DNA of 64,000 nt from Ianthella basta (GCA_964019415.1 OZ025868.1:5119871-5183870), one strand, 5' to 3'; shown: positions 29,013 to 39,970, numbered from the stretch's first letter. A program made the numbers and translations. Notes: generated by a model from the sequence alone, not told the origin.

Positions 29013-30422
29013 ATTGCACTACATGAAGCTGTAACCAGGTCTCTTGTCTGCCAGATTCTAGGTTAGAGCATAGCTGGATGAATTTGGAGCATAGGTCTGA
29101 ATATCATGCATCAAAATTAAAACATGGCTGGACAAAACAGGCTATGACCCGTAAGTTGTTTACAATGTTTACTTTCATAAATATTGTGATTTCATATGAA
29201 GTAATTGGCGAAGTGACACATATAAAGTATAGTGTGTAAACTGCCAAACTGAGGAGGTAAATACAATGATCATGCCCTGATGATACAGGTTGCTAGAACC
29301 TCTCACAGTTTTCTAACATTCAAAAATGTCATTCGCAATCTATTTAACTTTAGTCACATCAATGCTTCGAGCATGCAAGGGTTTAAGGATACCTTCAGAA
29401 GTGAATAAAGGTACGTAAATATGCTCATTGGATACGCCACATACGTATGTACACATGTTGCATGTTTCATCAATAGGGAACCAATCCTTGCAGGAAGATG
29501 TTTTGGCTGTTATGCAAGGTATTAAGTGTCCTTAAGGCTCTCAGTACTCTTCTGTCTGTTGCGCACCAACAAGGAGGTATCTGCTCTCCTTGCTTCTGAT
29601 ATGAGAATAAAGGATGACAGCTCCACCCAGGCCTTTCACAGCTGAACAGAAGTCCTAGGTTGGTAACTACGTAATGGACTCAGCAAATAACTCGGTGTTA
29701 GTGATGCACTCCAAGAAGTGGGGCGCGTACTGCTCTCTGTGAACGACGGCAACCTCGAACTGACGGACGTGGCGATTGGTTAACCTCGCGACCAAATATG
29801 GGCTCATCAATTACCAACGGTCCGAACTTCCGGTGGACTGCCATAACAAAAAAGAGAGAGTTAGTCCCCAGACCGTCTTTTGGGAGGGCGGAGTCGCGCG
29901 TGACCAAAATGGCGGTCTGGCTACGCGAGACTAAGTCATGGCAGACTCCTGTTAAGAGAACACAAAACAGCCATTTGCGAACTATATGCCCCACGAGTAT
30001 TAGGACCAACATAGCATGCTGTAAGTGTACATGGAAACAAACTATTCTAGTCTAATAACCAAGCCTCCCTTTCCTGCCTTGATTCATTTTGTCGATGACA
30101 TCATTGTAAGGCAGGAATGGGGGCTAGTTCAGTGCCCCCAAAATTAGGGGAAATGAAAAATGTTAACTATGCTCTGGGTCCACGCTTTCATCATTGGTAT
30201 ACATGTGACAGTGGTGTGAGAGTGGCAGTGCTAGTCAATACAAGCCCGAGAGAGAGACAAATAGAGTAGTAACCAGCAGCTTGACGTGTATACCACTGCT
30301 TGAAGGGAATAGTGGTTGTGGTAAAAAATAAGCTTGTAACTGGATCAGATGTGTTTGTATCTCTGTCAGCAGGCTATAATGTTCACTGACCTACTGGTTA
30401 TTAAATAGCAGCCATTTTTGGC
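29013..30422. other. No gene recognised; contains TAGTCT-family repeat
   Basis: Mostly featureless. 29862-29933 is an inverted copy of the 12761-12834 repeat, ending CTACGCGAGACTA. Confidence 0.45.
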
Positions 30423-31423
30423 GGCATTTACACTAGAATGATTTTGAACAAAAACGGTGCAAATTGACACCGTTCTGACTTACCGTTTACACACAAACAA
30501 TGAAAATGTTAGAGAAAAACAATTACTTTCAAATCTGCTGCTAAAGGTGGATCTGGCAAAATCGATGCCACAGTTTCTGTGTGTAAACAGCAAAAACGAT
30601 CGTGTAGCTGAAAATGATAGCTCTCTTGCCAATGTACACATGGTTTCACATGGTCTACAGTCACACGATTGTCATGTTCTCATAAATACCACATTGTTTC
30701 TGAAGTTTCCGTTCTTTGATCTGTTGCCTGAAGCCCTGTCCTCAGCCACAGAAAACAGCTGACAAACGAGTGCAATCATCTCACCAGTTCTCCTGTGAAT
30801 ATGCTGTGCACGCGCATCATTAATACTACAGATTCATACGCGATCTCCACTTTCAGGCTCGAAGTGATATTTGCCAGAAAGGTGGACTACTTGATAAAGT
30901 TGTTGCATTCTCCACCTCAACCTTTTGTTGAAACTCTTTGTGTAGTTGAGTGTGCTTGTCCTTCAGATGCTGCTCCAAATTTGTATAATCCCATAAAACA
31001 ACTCTTGCAATTCCTACCGCCGTGTGGATACCTTCTTGCTGCAGGCCTGGCACACTATGAAGTTGAGGTTCTCGTCGACGGAGAAGTAGTTCCACGCTGG
31101 TGACGTCTTCCTTCCTGGCAATTCCATGCGCTGCAGATCCAGAACTAACAGCAAGCACTGCAACAACGTAACCACTTGACATAACACTTTGTCATGTGCT
31201 AGAGGTGACATAATTGGTAGAGGACGAAGGAAAAAATCGATTACCGATAAGGTTACAGAGACCCAATATTGGATGATACCAATTGCCGATCCGATTATAG
31301 GTCCAAATTTAGAGGTTACCTGTTTTCAGTGTACGAAAACAATGTGCATAGACACACATAAACGATGCAGTACAAGAACGATTTGAAAATGGACGTTTCC
31401 AAAAATGTTCTAATGTAAACGAC
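30423..31423 (-). mobile_element. hAT-like element remnant with BED finger
   Basis: About 1 kb with related, imperfect ends: GGCATTTACACTAGAATGAT at left and, inverted, GTCGTTTACATTAGAACATT at right. The interior minus strand carries a decayed BED zinc finger and nothing resembling a hAT catalytic domain, so this is a non-autonomous deletion derivative. Confidence 0.6.
30930..31115 (-). pseudogene. BED-type zinc finger fragment
   Basis: Minus-strand reading KTSPAWNYFSVDENLNFIVC then QACSKKVSTR, and after a frameshift NLEQHLKDKHTQLHKEF. This reproduces the BED pattern: aromatic W/F start, C-x2-C, L-x2-HL, H-x4-H. BED fingers are the DNA-binding N-termini of hAT transposases. The frameshift between the Cys pair and the His pair kills it. 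Confidence 0.68.
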
Positions 31424-31930
31424 ATCTTTATTTGCTTCAAAGGTGGCTACATGGAATCAATGTCAGTTGCTTATTTGGTTAACCCACTGGGCCTGGCTTG
31501 TGTAATGCTATGTAGTTTATATCAACTAATTACTGGGTGCTCATTTACAAAGTAGATAGCAGCCTATGAGAGTAGGCGGAAATGGTAACATGTAGTTATC
31601 TAGTAGAGCTACCTGACTTCCTGCCTCATAGTGATAGTTTTGAGAAAATGGAGGCTGGAAGGGGTCTCAGCTATGTACAGCAGACTATACTTAGTCCGAA
31701 ACTATACCAATTGGATTGCTACTGGCTATCTGATAATCACCCTTCTCAACTAGATGTCTGCTGTGGGTCCTCACACACGGTATCATAGATATTCTACATG
31801 GCCTGGTTCATATCTTGCGTCATGTGCTACGAGATAAAGTATAATAATGAAAACTTGACATGAGGGAATGGTAGCACGCTGGTAAGCCTTAAGTTATGGA
31901 AGTGACAGGGGAGCCGTGCTGGCTGTGGAC
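31424..31930. other. No gene recognised
   Basis: Featureless sequence between two elements. Confidence 0.4.
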
Positions 31931-32547
31931 CTAGTCTCGCGGGGCCAGACCCTTTCTTCTGGTCTTGCATAACCCGTCTGCCCGATGAATAGGGTCTGGG
32001 AGTTAGCCTATGCGGAAGCTGTGGAGGCTCCCAACTTCAATTACCAATCGATGCCTCCTTATCGTGCGAAATTTGAAGTGTTTCTAGCAATCAGCTTCGT
32101 CGGCTATGCTTCTCTGGCTTATTGACATACGATGGAGATAGAACACTGTTGTTTTGGGTACTGACAAGGGGATAATACCTAGAGCGATCAACGTCTTTGG
32201 TGGACGTCCCCGTGCTAGCTCTATGACCGCAGGTAGAACCCCATGGATGGGTGATTTGCCGTAGCCAGTGGGAAAGGAGACGAAAACATCGTACCCATGT
32301 ATGAATTCAACCACTGCTTGCACTTGCTCCTGCTTAGCTCTGAAATCCTGCCGCAGCAGCCACTCTTGCGTCTTCTTCGCATACCGCCATACCACCTCGG
32401 GTTGAACTTGGCCCACAACAAAGAGGTGCTATAAAACACCTAGTCTGGCCATCCCACGGATATTACACAACAACAGTCGAGCTAACTCCCAGACCCTTTC
32501 TCGGGCCCTTGCACAATATCGGAAAGGGTCTGGCCCTGCGAGACTAG
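31931..32547 (-). mobile_element. TIR element carrying a RecQ-helicase fragment
   Basis: 617 bases with imperfect TIRs of about 75 bases: CTAGTCTCGCGGGGCCAGAC at 31931 and, inverted from 32547, CTAGTCTCGCAGGGCCAGAC, both continuing to GGGTCTGGGAGTTAGC. It is flanked by CTGTGGAC on both sides (8-9 base target duplication). The end sequence TAGTCTYGC groups it with 44702-45111 and the repeats at 12761 and 29862. The interior is a helicase fragment. Confidence 0.8.
32084..32416 (-). pseudogene. RecQ-like DNA helicase N-terminal fragment
   Basis: Open for 110 codons on the minus strand. It has the RecQ family motif 0 region (LLRQDFRAKQEQVQAVV) and the Walker A / motif I with its context (DVFVSFPTGYGKS, then GVLPAVIEL). 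Motifs Ia to VI, RQC and HRDC are absent: the reading diverges after about residue 80 and stops. Only a few hundred bases between two TIRs are occupied, so this is a captured or deletion-derived gene piece. No ATPase activity is possible without the remaining motifs. Confidence 0.72.
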
Positions 32548-32652
32548 CTGTGGACCAAGCTTGTTTCGGATCATGTATAGTATACGGACACGGCAATTTT
32601 CCGTCATTAACATCTTAGATTCGAGCATCTAGACGTCCCCCTAGCACTTTCC

Positions 32653-32817
32653 AACTTAGCCCCGGGTCGTTCTATAACAACTTAGCCTTGGGTGCCCTCT
32701 ATGACAACTTAGCCTTGGGTGCACTCTATAACAACTTAGCCTTGGGTGCGCTCTATAACAACTTAGCCTTGGGTGCGCTCTATAACAACTTAGCCTTGGG
32801 TGCGCTCTATAACAACA
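32653..32817 (+). repeat. 27-bp minisatellite, left array (~6 units)
   Basis: Unit ACTTAGCCTTGGGTGCGCTC plus TATAACA. The first unit is divergent. Confidence 0.95.
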
Positions 32818-34317
32818 TAGATCCCGTTACCATGGTAACGTGCGTCTAAATGATGTTTCTAAATGCCGTAGACACCCCGGGTGTTGTTTCGCGCCGTGGT
32901 CTATTTCGTCCAGCCGTGTTCTAATTCGGTGCGCTGCGTTCGCGCCTATGCTCTAAATGCCAATTTAGAGCATGGGCGTGGCACGCGCGGCGTTCGCGCT
33001 ATGCTCTAAATACCGATTTAGAGCATGGGCGTGGCTTAGGCCCGTGGTCTATAGCAGAGAAACTACAGCTGCGACAACAATAGTAGCTAACTCCACAACA
33101 TACGATGCAAAGGTCACTCGGCTTACTTGTTTCGTCGACAAACAGGGTAAAACAACAATCCGGCAGCGGCCTACGAACCAGAGCCCAGTAAGGAGCGAAC
33201 TGGTTACGAGCTGGGAACAGGCTTAGGACACCGCTCTGGGAAACGCTGACAGTGAGTAAGCTTACGTTTAGCTTACGCGCCGTATCCACTGCCGACCTTT
33301 AGGGACGTCTGCTCGCATGTGGGACATGTCCTATGTAAACAAACGCTCAACAATGGCGGCCGATTTTTGACCTTCGTATAATTGCTTATATCTCCTGCAA
33401 ATTTTATTCAATCAAAGTCAGACGAGTACCGGAAGAAAGAACAGACTCGGATCTCCAATTCTACGTACGATATCTGATGATGGCGCCTTGCTACACTGAA
33501 TAATGTCACCGCCAACGAAGCCATCAAATTAGCGGGAAATATCTTTCTGGCTATCGGTGGAACGTTTAAAAGGAAAAAGGATAACATTAATCTGTTCATA
33601 CACATACGATCTAACTTTTGTATGCATGCATTGTTGTTAAACCTATCCTATGCAAAGTTACAGCAAGAAAACTAACTTTCGTTTCTCTCTGGCCAACTTT
33701 CGCGCAATGTAACTCCTCACAGGAAGTGAGAACGAACAATGCATGCATGGAAAAGTTAGGTAATTTCCTTAGCATGCGAAACGAGCCATCAACGTGCCTC
33801 TTACTGCCAACACCGATAGCCAGAACGTTCTTTTCGTGGATAACCGTAACTATCCGCCCTCGGGGGCCATGTCTCGTGACGTCCTCGTGATATTTCTAAA
33901 AAATGGCTGACGGCAATATAGCACATCACGCTGTTTGGCATTTTCGCTCGAACGATTCGATCATGACTGTGCGGTACGGCTTCTTTCGTACTTAGGTACA
34001 TACTTAGCTGCCAGATACGGCGTTCTAGGACGATTTCTTTCTTAAGACTTCGCAAATCACGCGCACATCACATGACATTGCGCGCGTTGCCACGGAAACA
34101 GAGAAATTCACAACATTTATGTTATGATTTCCCTTATGTAAACAAAACTGGACATGTCCCACATGCGCTGCGAGATGACAAACCCAATAACCAAACGACG
34201 TTTTCTCAGCCATTGTCAGAAATTGCTTACTACTTCCAGAAGACGTGTGATGACGCAAGTACGAGTTGGTAAACTGATTCGCTGCCGCTCCTTGCCCAAT
34301 TGTTGGGATCTATAACA

Positions 34318-34433
34318 CTTAAATGCTGACCAATCGGTGTCTCTGAAGATTTAGACCACTCAGCACTCGGGCGCTTTGCGCCCTCGTGCCTTGTGCTCTA
34401 AATCTCAGAGACACCTCTTGGTCAACATTTAAC
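34318..34433. repeat. Hairpin with short GC stem
   Basis: AAATGCTGACCAATCGGTGT and the inverted CACCTCTTGGTCAACATTT arms enclose GGGCGCTTTGCGCCC. Confidence 0.85.
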
Positions 34434-34437
34434 TATT

Positions 34438-34714
34438 ACTTAGCCTTGGGTGCGCTCTATAACAACTTAGCCTTGGGTGCCCTCTATAACAACTTAGCCT
34501 TGGGTGCGCTCTATAACAACTTAGTCTTGGGTGCGCTCTATAACAACTTAGCCTTGGGTGCCCTCTATAACAACTTAGCCTTGGGTGCGCTCTATAACAA
34601 CTTAGCCTTGGGTGCCCTCTATAACAACTTAGCCTTGGGTGCGCTCTATAACAACTTAGCCTTGGGTACGCTCTATAACAATTTAGCCTTGGGTGCCCTC
34701 TATAACAACTTAGT
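34438..34714 (+). repeat. 27-bp minisatellite, right array (~10 units)
   Basis: Same unit as 32653-32817, with GCGCTC and GCCCTC variants alternating irregularly. The open frame (repeating NLALGALYN) is a by-product of a unit length divisible by three. Confidence 0.95.
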
Positions 34715-34732
34715 TTCGGGCCGTCTGTTCAA

Positions 34733-34763
34733 TTAGGGTTAGGGTTAAGGTTAAGGTTAGGGG
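34733..34763 (+). repeat. Interstitial telomere-like repeat
   Basis: TTAGGGTTAGGG followed by TTAAGGTTAAGGTTAGGGG, between the minisatellite and the right TIR. Confidence 0.8.
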
Positions 34764-35903
34764 CTAAGTTGGAAAGTGCTAGGGAGACTTCTAGAGGCTC
34801 AAATCTAAAACGTTAATGACGGAAAATCGCCGTGTCCATATACTATACATGATCCCTGGTTTCTGCTGAAGAGGAGCGTAAGCCATTAAAGGTCCACTGT
34901 CGCATTTTTTTAAAAATTTTTATATTGATAGTGCTTTGTGAAACATTTTCAATGATACCCATTTCAGTGTGCTCTGCCTCACGATGGGGGAGTTACGAGG
35001 GCGCAAAGTTGCAAAAAAGACCAATTATGCGTGGGCGTTTCCGGTTTTCCGGTGGCAGCAATGCTAAAACGTCGTGACGTCAAAGTGGGCTCCGGAATGT
35101 TTGCACAAGTATGGAGGAGAGTAGGCCAGGCAACGGACTGAACAAGGAATCGTTATTTCCTGCGAGTCTTAATCTTAAGATGAAGGCGAAACTTCTTGAG
35201 ACAATGAAGGAGATACCCCTGCTGATTCTGAAATAGATCTAGGCATGCGGGTTGCGCAGCCGTACGACACAACATCAATTTTGCGACACGACCAATAATA
35301 GGGTGACGCCCGTTCTCAGCCCTACAAACGCCGATTCGCACCATTCTTGGACTGTTACAAGAGCATATGAAACAGAGATGGTACACTAGCCTAGAGCTGA
35401 TTTGTCGCCTTCTACAAGGTGTAACAGCTGAAATACGAAGTGTGCTGAATACATATTTCGGAGCACTCGGCACGTATTTCAGGTCACTGGCTCGCAAATC
35501 GCGAGACGTAAGCACCTCTCCACTCCTACTTGCTAGGTAGTAGGGCACACACAAGCTCTGGTCACACAAAAGATTCAGAGGAAAACCGTCCCCTGCTCTC
35601 TACCGAGAATGGCTGCGCAGAACACCAAGAGGCGGGGGCATCGAAATGGCCCTGGGACGCCCTTTTCATCATCCAAAAGCTACTACTCATCCTTTCGTCT
35701 TTTGTAGCAATTTGTTGTCTTCTCGATTGGCTTTCTCTGTGCTAGGAAAGACTCTCCAGTAAGTTAAAGCACCATTCGGATTCTGACGGATGTACTAGAG
35801 TGAGCAAAGTGGTTGTTGCTAGAATATTTACACCAAGAAACAGCGAAATGGCAGGTAGGGCATCAGTCGCAATCCAAAAGGCGCTCTAACGTACGGGAGA
35901 GTC

Positions 35904-36146
35904 TTACCAAGCACAGAAAGACCTGCCAACAGCTGCTGGCCACCGCTTCTTCAGACTATCGCTCTTTGTGAAATGAAGCAGCGACCGTTGCCTCCACCAT
36001 AGACCTATGCCTCCAGTGGCCCTACTACATCCTCCAGCAACGCATTTGTGATGCATCGGGGCGAGTTCATCAGCAAGAGGGACGCGAATAGCCAGTCGGC
36101 GATTGTCTTCCCACACGGCGTGTGACACGTTCAAGCATAGACACAA
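35904..36146 (-). CDS. THAP-like DNA-binding exon
   Basis: Minus-strand frame with an internal Met start MHHKCVAGGCSRATGGIG, continuing to LLHFTKSDSLKKRWPAAVGR. The C-x4-C pair, the LKKRW motif and its distance match the N-terminal half of a THAP C2CH zinc finger. A donor-like GTAAGA follows, so the remaining C-x2-H would be on another exon, which I could not identify. The only copy of the two with an intact Trp codon. Inferred role: DNA-binding part of a Kolobok-type transposase; no catalytic domain is seen. Confidence 0.55.
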   Translation of the reverse strand: MCLCLNVSHAVWEDNRRLAIRVPLADELAPMHHKCVAGGCSRATGGIGLWWRQRSLLHFTKSDSLKKRWPAAVGRSFCAW

Positions 36147-37956
36147 GTGTACGGCAAGCCTACTGTGACGTCACAGCAATATAGAGCGGTTGCACGTGAC
36201 GTCACAAACATTGCGCAATCACTTCCGTGTGGCAAAAGAGTTCTGCGTACATACACACGGTGCGTTGGGGTGGATGCTACAAAGCACGTACAGCTGCCAA
36301 TGAGTTCTTAACTGACTGGATTATTGTTCTGCAATGGTTCGATCGTGTTTCGCATACCATTATTGTCGCAGCCAATCATTCTGCCACCCTTGTCTTGTTT
36401 ACAAATACACCATGACCCATCATCATCCTCCACTGCATCTAACTGTAATGTCTGCTCTGTGTTACACTGTGTTGGCGATCGTGTGAACCATTTCCCTAGG
36501 AGTTCTGGAAGAATGCACAGTTTATAAAATCTCTCTGCTTTTGGAACTGATTCCCTCACCAGATCTTCATCCAAAAATGCGCTCAATGTGTAGCTCCTCT
36601 GTTGTCCAAACAACAAAATCGCAGTAACCACGCTTACTTGCAAACATCTGTAGCTGGATCTGGAAGTAGTAGGGGTGATTACGCTTTAGTTGAAAATTGC
36701 CAGTAGGAAGTCTGTCCAGACAGAAACTTGCAACTGTATCAGCTGCTTCCTCAAGTGAGCTTTCATGTGCACATAACAAACACTTCACCTCCACAACTCC
36801 CAGACCACAACAATTGCACTCAATCAATGCATCTGGTGAAGCACCTAGAAAAGGATGCTCCACACAGATAAAAAGCCACATGTAGTGACGTTAAGGCCAC
36901 TGTGACATTCCATTATTTGTGTTTTATAGGCTTGAAGAGCATCCTTCTCGTGCTCACACCCCCAAATTGTCACTTTTGTGCTAAATCTGTGGCTTTTGGG
37001 GTAGCATATGCTCTTTAGCAATGACATGGAAGGTTGATGTGGGTCAGTGTGCAGAATCTGCCTGAAACGAGAAGCTATGATTCGCCCTGCTCTGTACCAT
37101 TCCCTTGATTTAGACTGATTTTGTGGCATCACCTCCAGGTGATCAGCCATTGCCTGAGTGACCTCCTCATGAAGGTGGCTCTCAGCTAATGCTAACAACT
37201 CGGTGTAAATATTTTTGAGGTGGGCTGGCTTGAAAATACTCTGCATGCATTTTGGAAGATGCTCACTGGACTGCACAAAATCATTACTATATGGATGAAC
37301 TAAAGAAAGGACAATGGGCTTTTTCTGTTTCTCCTCTCCAATTGCACGGAAAACTCTTCAATTTCACTTGGCGATGGAGCTTCAATCTTTCTGGAAGGGC
37401 CAGGAATGCATGCGGATGATGACACAATTGGCTGATGTTTAGGGGCACTAAAGTCAATGTCCTTGAACCGTAAGCAAGGAATGTCCTGGACTGGAGCTGG
37501 CATCAGCCATTTGTTTTCCTGAGATGTACATGGGGTGTCATTACAAATACGCACAGCAGTTTCAACCCAATGAAGAATTGCACCAACGTGTGAGCAAGTT
37601 TCAGCCATGTGCAACTTCAACTGTGCCATTATTTCTTATAATCACCCATGGTTTGAGAGGAGACTTGCTAGCAGCATAGCTATGCCTCACTTTGCCCAAA
37701 ACAACAACCATTCCCTCATCACAATACTTCTTCCATTGTGTTTCAAGTACCCACCCACTGGTGAAGTATTTGTAACTTTGGAGGCTCTTGAAGTTCTTGA
37801 CTTCCTCCAATGTTACAAAGCTCGTTATGTATAGCAAGTACACAACAATATCTGCATAGCTGGAAGAAGAGATGCACGTGTCTTGTCTTATCGTGTAGCT
37901 ACAGTACGTACGCTCGTGCATGCCTACCTAAGAGTTGGCAAACGAGATACGTCATC

Positions 37957-38139
37957 AGAAAGGGCTGGTTCTCCAATACCAGCTTCACAACAGGGTTGAA
38001 AACCTTCTCCCATCTTCGCCATGAAGAAGACCAGAGCATCTGGTCGAAACGTCGGCAAGGTTTTCAACCCTGTTGCGAAGCTGGTATTGGAGAACCAACC
38101 CTTTCTGATGCCTGAGCCAGCTGAGAAGCCCTCACTTCA
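37957..38139. repeat. Foldback element (copy 2 of 2)
   Basis: Same family as 21346-21518, inserted in the SWIM/YqaJ pseudogene. In this copy the apex holds a hammerhead-like motif. Confidence 0.88.
38021..38053 (+). ncRNA. Hammerhead-like motif in foldback apex
   Basis: ATGAAGA, then a perfect 7-bp helix II (GACCAGA/TCTGGTC), then GAAACGTC. Only the C3 position of the CUGANGA core differs (A), plus one extra A before helix II; GGC after the cleavage triplet can pair with GCC before the core. It resembles Penelope-type minimal hammerheads. The first copy of this foldback (21.4 kb) has lost the core. Confidence 0.45.
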
Positions 38140-38510
38140 GAGATTACGTTATTGCACAAATTGCTGGTTTTCAGTACGTAAGGATCTTCGTTCCTGATGC
38201 AGGCAAGTTTGCGTAGATAGCGCGCTTTCATCTTGGCTTCGAGCCTGTAGTAGTAGTCCGACAAGTGCACCAGCTACGCCATCAGTTCCACGCTCGACGA
38301 AAAGGCTTTTGCCACACGGAAGTTATGACGTCATATCCGTGACGTAGTTGCAACCGCTCTATGGCGGATTTCTTCGGCCAATTTTCCGGAAGTGAGCCGT
38401 TATCGCTCTACCAGGGAATTTCGAAGCGCTCTAATAGCGATTTTCGGTGGTTTTAGACGATTATCAACCATACAAAGGCAACTTGTATAACCGTGACAGT
38501 GGACCTTTAA

Positions 38511-39754
38511 TGTTTGATAATGCCACCAAAGTTCGCGATTCCGAACCATTCTCCACTAACCCGCACCCATGGTATAATATGCTTTTTTTATTCCGCCCAG
38601 ATTGTATAACAGCTACTGCAACCTAAACTCCTCTCAGAAATGTGGTCCGGCCTCCAGACGAGTATAGTATGAGACTGTGACACATAGGTAGCCATTATTT
38701 TTAAGGGCACACTCGACTCAAATACGTATGTCATGACAGCGACATCTGAACCTGACACTTGTATACGTAGCTATGTGCTCAAAAGTATGGCGCTAGCAAA
38801 AGATACCCCCAAATAGTCACTCACTCTTCGTTTCCCATAATAGTGTCGCGATCAGATCCCCTAGTCTGATATAGCCGATTGGATAGAGCGTTAACTCGGT
38901 CAAGACGTCATCTAGTCTATCAATGGCGGCCGGAAGTGGGCTGACCGGACTATAATCACTTCTACTTCACGCCCACGGCCGATGGGACGTCTAGCTATAA
39001 CTATTAGGGAGTCACTATGTTCACTAGTCCAGCCAGCTTTAGACCACGTATGGCGAAAGCACCGAAGCGCCGGGGACGGGAAGGAAAACGTGGGTCCAGC
39101 AACAATGGCTTTAGTTAGTCTCGTTCCCAGCCCACCACTTCCGGCCGCCATTTTGAAATGGGCCGAATCTTTAAGAAAATGCGATAGACTTACAAAGCTC
39201 CCGGTACACGACATCATATTCTCAGAATCAGCGGCGGTCCATCTCCATTCGTTATTCCCCCGTGCTATACATTATCAGAAGCTATGAATTTGCCGTCGTC
39301 CCACGTTCGAATTTAAACTAATAATCACAATTTTGAACTGTAGCAGTAGCAGGGGCGTAGGAACCATAATAATAACCAGGGTGGGCTTGAGCCCCCTTGG
39401 ATTGAAATGAGGGAGGGTTCAGCCCCCCTTAGAAAATTAGCTGTACAGCCTATATTTGACTCAATTATTACAGAGCCTAGGCTAACCACTTAGCAGATGC
39501 ATTTTGGTATCAATGGGTGATGATAAGATTAATTGAACCAGGCTACCCACAGCTTGATCGTCAGACCCTGAAGTTGATTCAGCCCCGTAACTTGAACCAT
39601 CTCCCTACACTACTGAGTAACATGGTTGCTGTTTGCATCGGGGAACAGGCGTCGTACGTCGTAGCTCGCTGAAGGCAGGCTACTCTGCTAGTATAAATTC
39701 CGAGCCGAAAGGCGAGGCAAGTAATCTTGGCACCGAGTCATCTTGCGTTTGTAT

Positions 39755-39758
<4 letters not shown>
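38511..39758. other. No gene recognised
   Basis: 38915-38945 and 39110-39160 hold inverted GGCGGCCGGAAGTGG words of a small TAGTCTCG-type MITE. Sequence before 39758 (CTCGCTGAAGGCAGGCTACT to TGTATATCAACC) looks like the 3' end of a retroelement. Confidence 0.4.

Positions 39759-39800
<42 letters not shown>
39759..39800. repeat. (CAAT)n microsatellite
   Basis: About ten CAAT units, possibly the tail of a 3' retroelement end; a related but shorter tail closes the RTE element at 46121. Confidence 0.93.
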
Positions 39801-39801
<1 letters not shown>

Positions 39802-39970
39802 TTAGAGTGCATCATGCCACACAGGCACTAGGACGCAATGTGGTCCAAAGTAGAACTTAACTACATGAGTCATGAACACATTATATAGTTACTGTTACTC
39901 ATGAGCATTAACACTGGAGTTATAAGTTAACACAGACAATATTAATAGTTACATGTGACCAAATATATAT

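Larger units (their letters stand above)
32568..34855. mobile_element. TIR element with two 27-bp minisatellites
   Basis: 2.29 kb. The outer ends are inverted repeats of about 100 bases, GGATCATGTATAGTATACGG at left and its counterpart at right, continuing through TTTTCCGTCATTAAC and CTAGCACTTTCCAACTTAG. Just inside each TIR is the same 27-bp minisatellite in the same orientation. The centre contains another inverted pair (33315-33331 and 34150-34166, GCATGTGGGACATGTCC) and a hairpin at 34318-34433. No protein domain recognised. Confidence 0.75.
36308..38275 (-). pseudogene. SWIM zinc finger - YqaJ-type nuclease - PHD protein, decayed
   Basis: Pieces in order on the minus strand. An N-terminal YYYRLEAKMKARYLRKLA segment (about 38250) is cut by a foldback insertion (37957-38139). 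Then come FKSLQSYKYFTSGWVL and the beginning of a SWIM finger (GTVEVAH), with the C-x-H half CSHVGAILHW displaced by a small deletion. Next is SREWYRAGRIIASRFRQI, then a PD-(D/E)xK nuclease core of YqaJ/lambda-exonuclease type: GASPDAL, VVEVKC and YYFQIQLQM, acidic and Lys residues retained. The C-terminus starts a PHD finger (SWCICKQDKGGRMIGCDN) that degenerates. At least four frameshifts or stops. The family role would be DNA-end resection or recombination; here it cannot be made. Confidence 0.75.
36183..38360 (-). mobile_element. Nested TIR element encoding a SWIM/YqaJ/PHD protein
   Basis: 2178 bases inserted in copy 2 of the THAP element at the position where copy 1 reads CAATATGGCGG; the inserted ends are AGAGCGGTTGCA... 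and ...TGCAACCGCTCT, with AT repeated at the junctions. The TIRs extend imperfectly about 60 bases and share ACTTCCGTGTGGCAAAAG and TGACGTCA-like words. Its only gene is the minus-strand nuclease-like pseudogene. No DDE transposase is visible. Because the empty site is available in copy 1, the insertion limits are unambiguous. Confidence 0.85.
34890..38506 (-). mobile_element. THAP/Kolobok-like element, copy 2, with nested insertion
   Basis: Ends AGGTCCACTGTC and GACAGTGGACCT, with TTAA at both edges (34886-34889 and 38507-38510). Same family as 26483-27920. Its right part is split by a 2.18-kb second TIR element (36183-38360); without that it would be about 1.44 kb, matching copy 1. Confidence 0.82.

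Noticed and set aside
34386..34736. 116-codon frame of repeating NLALGALYN units
   Set aside because: Artefact of a 27-bp minisatellite with unit length divisible by three. The same unit lies in a non-coding setting at 32.7 kb.
34733..34763. True chromosome end
   Set aside because: Only about two TTAGGG units plus degenerate ones, embedded inside a TIR element with normal sequence on both sides.
38912..39287. Overlapping 101-codon frames on both strands
   Set aside because: They cover a small inverted MITE with GGCGGCCGGAAGTGG words; no domain.
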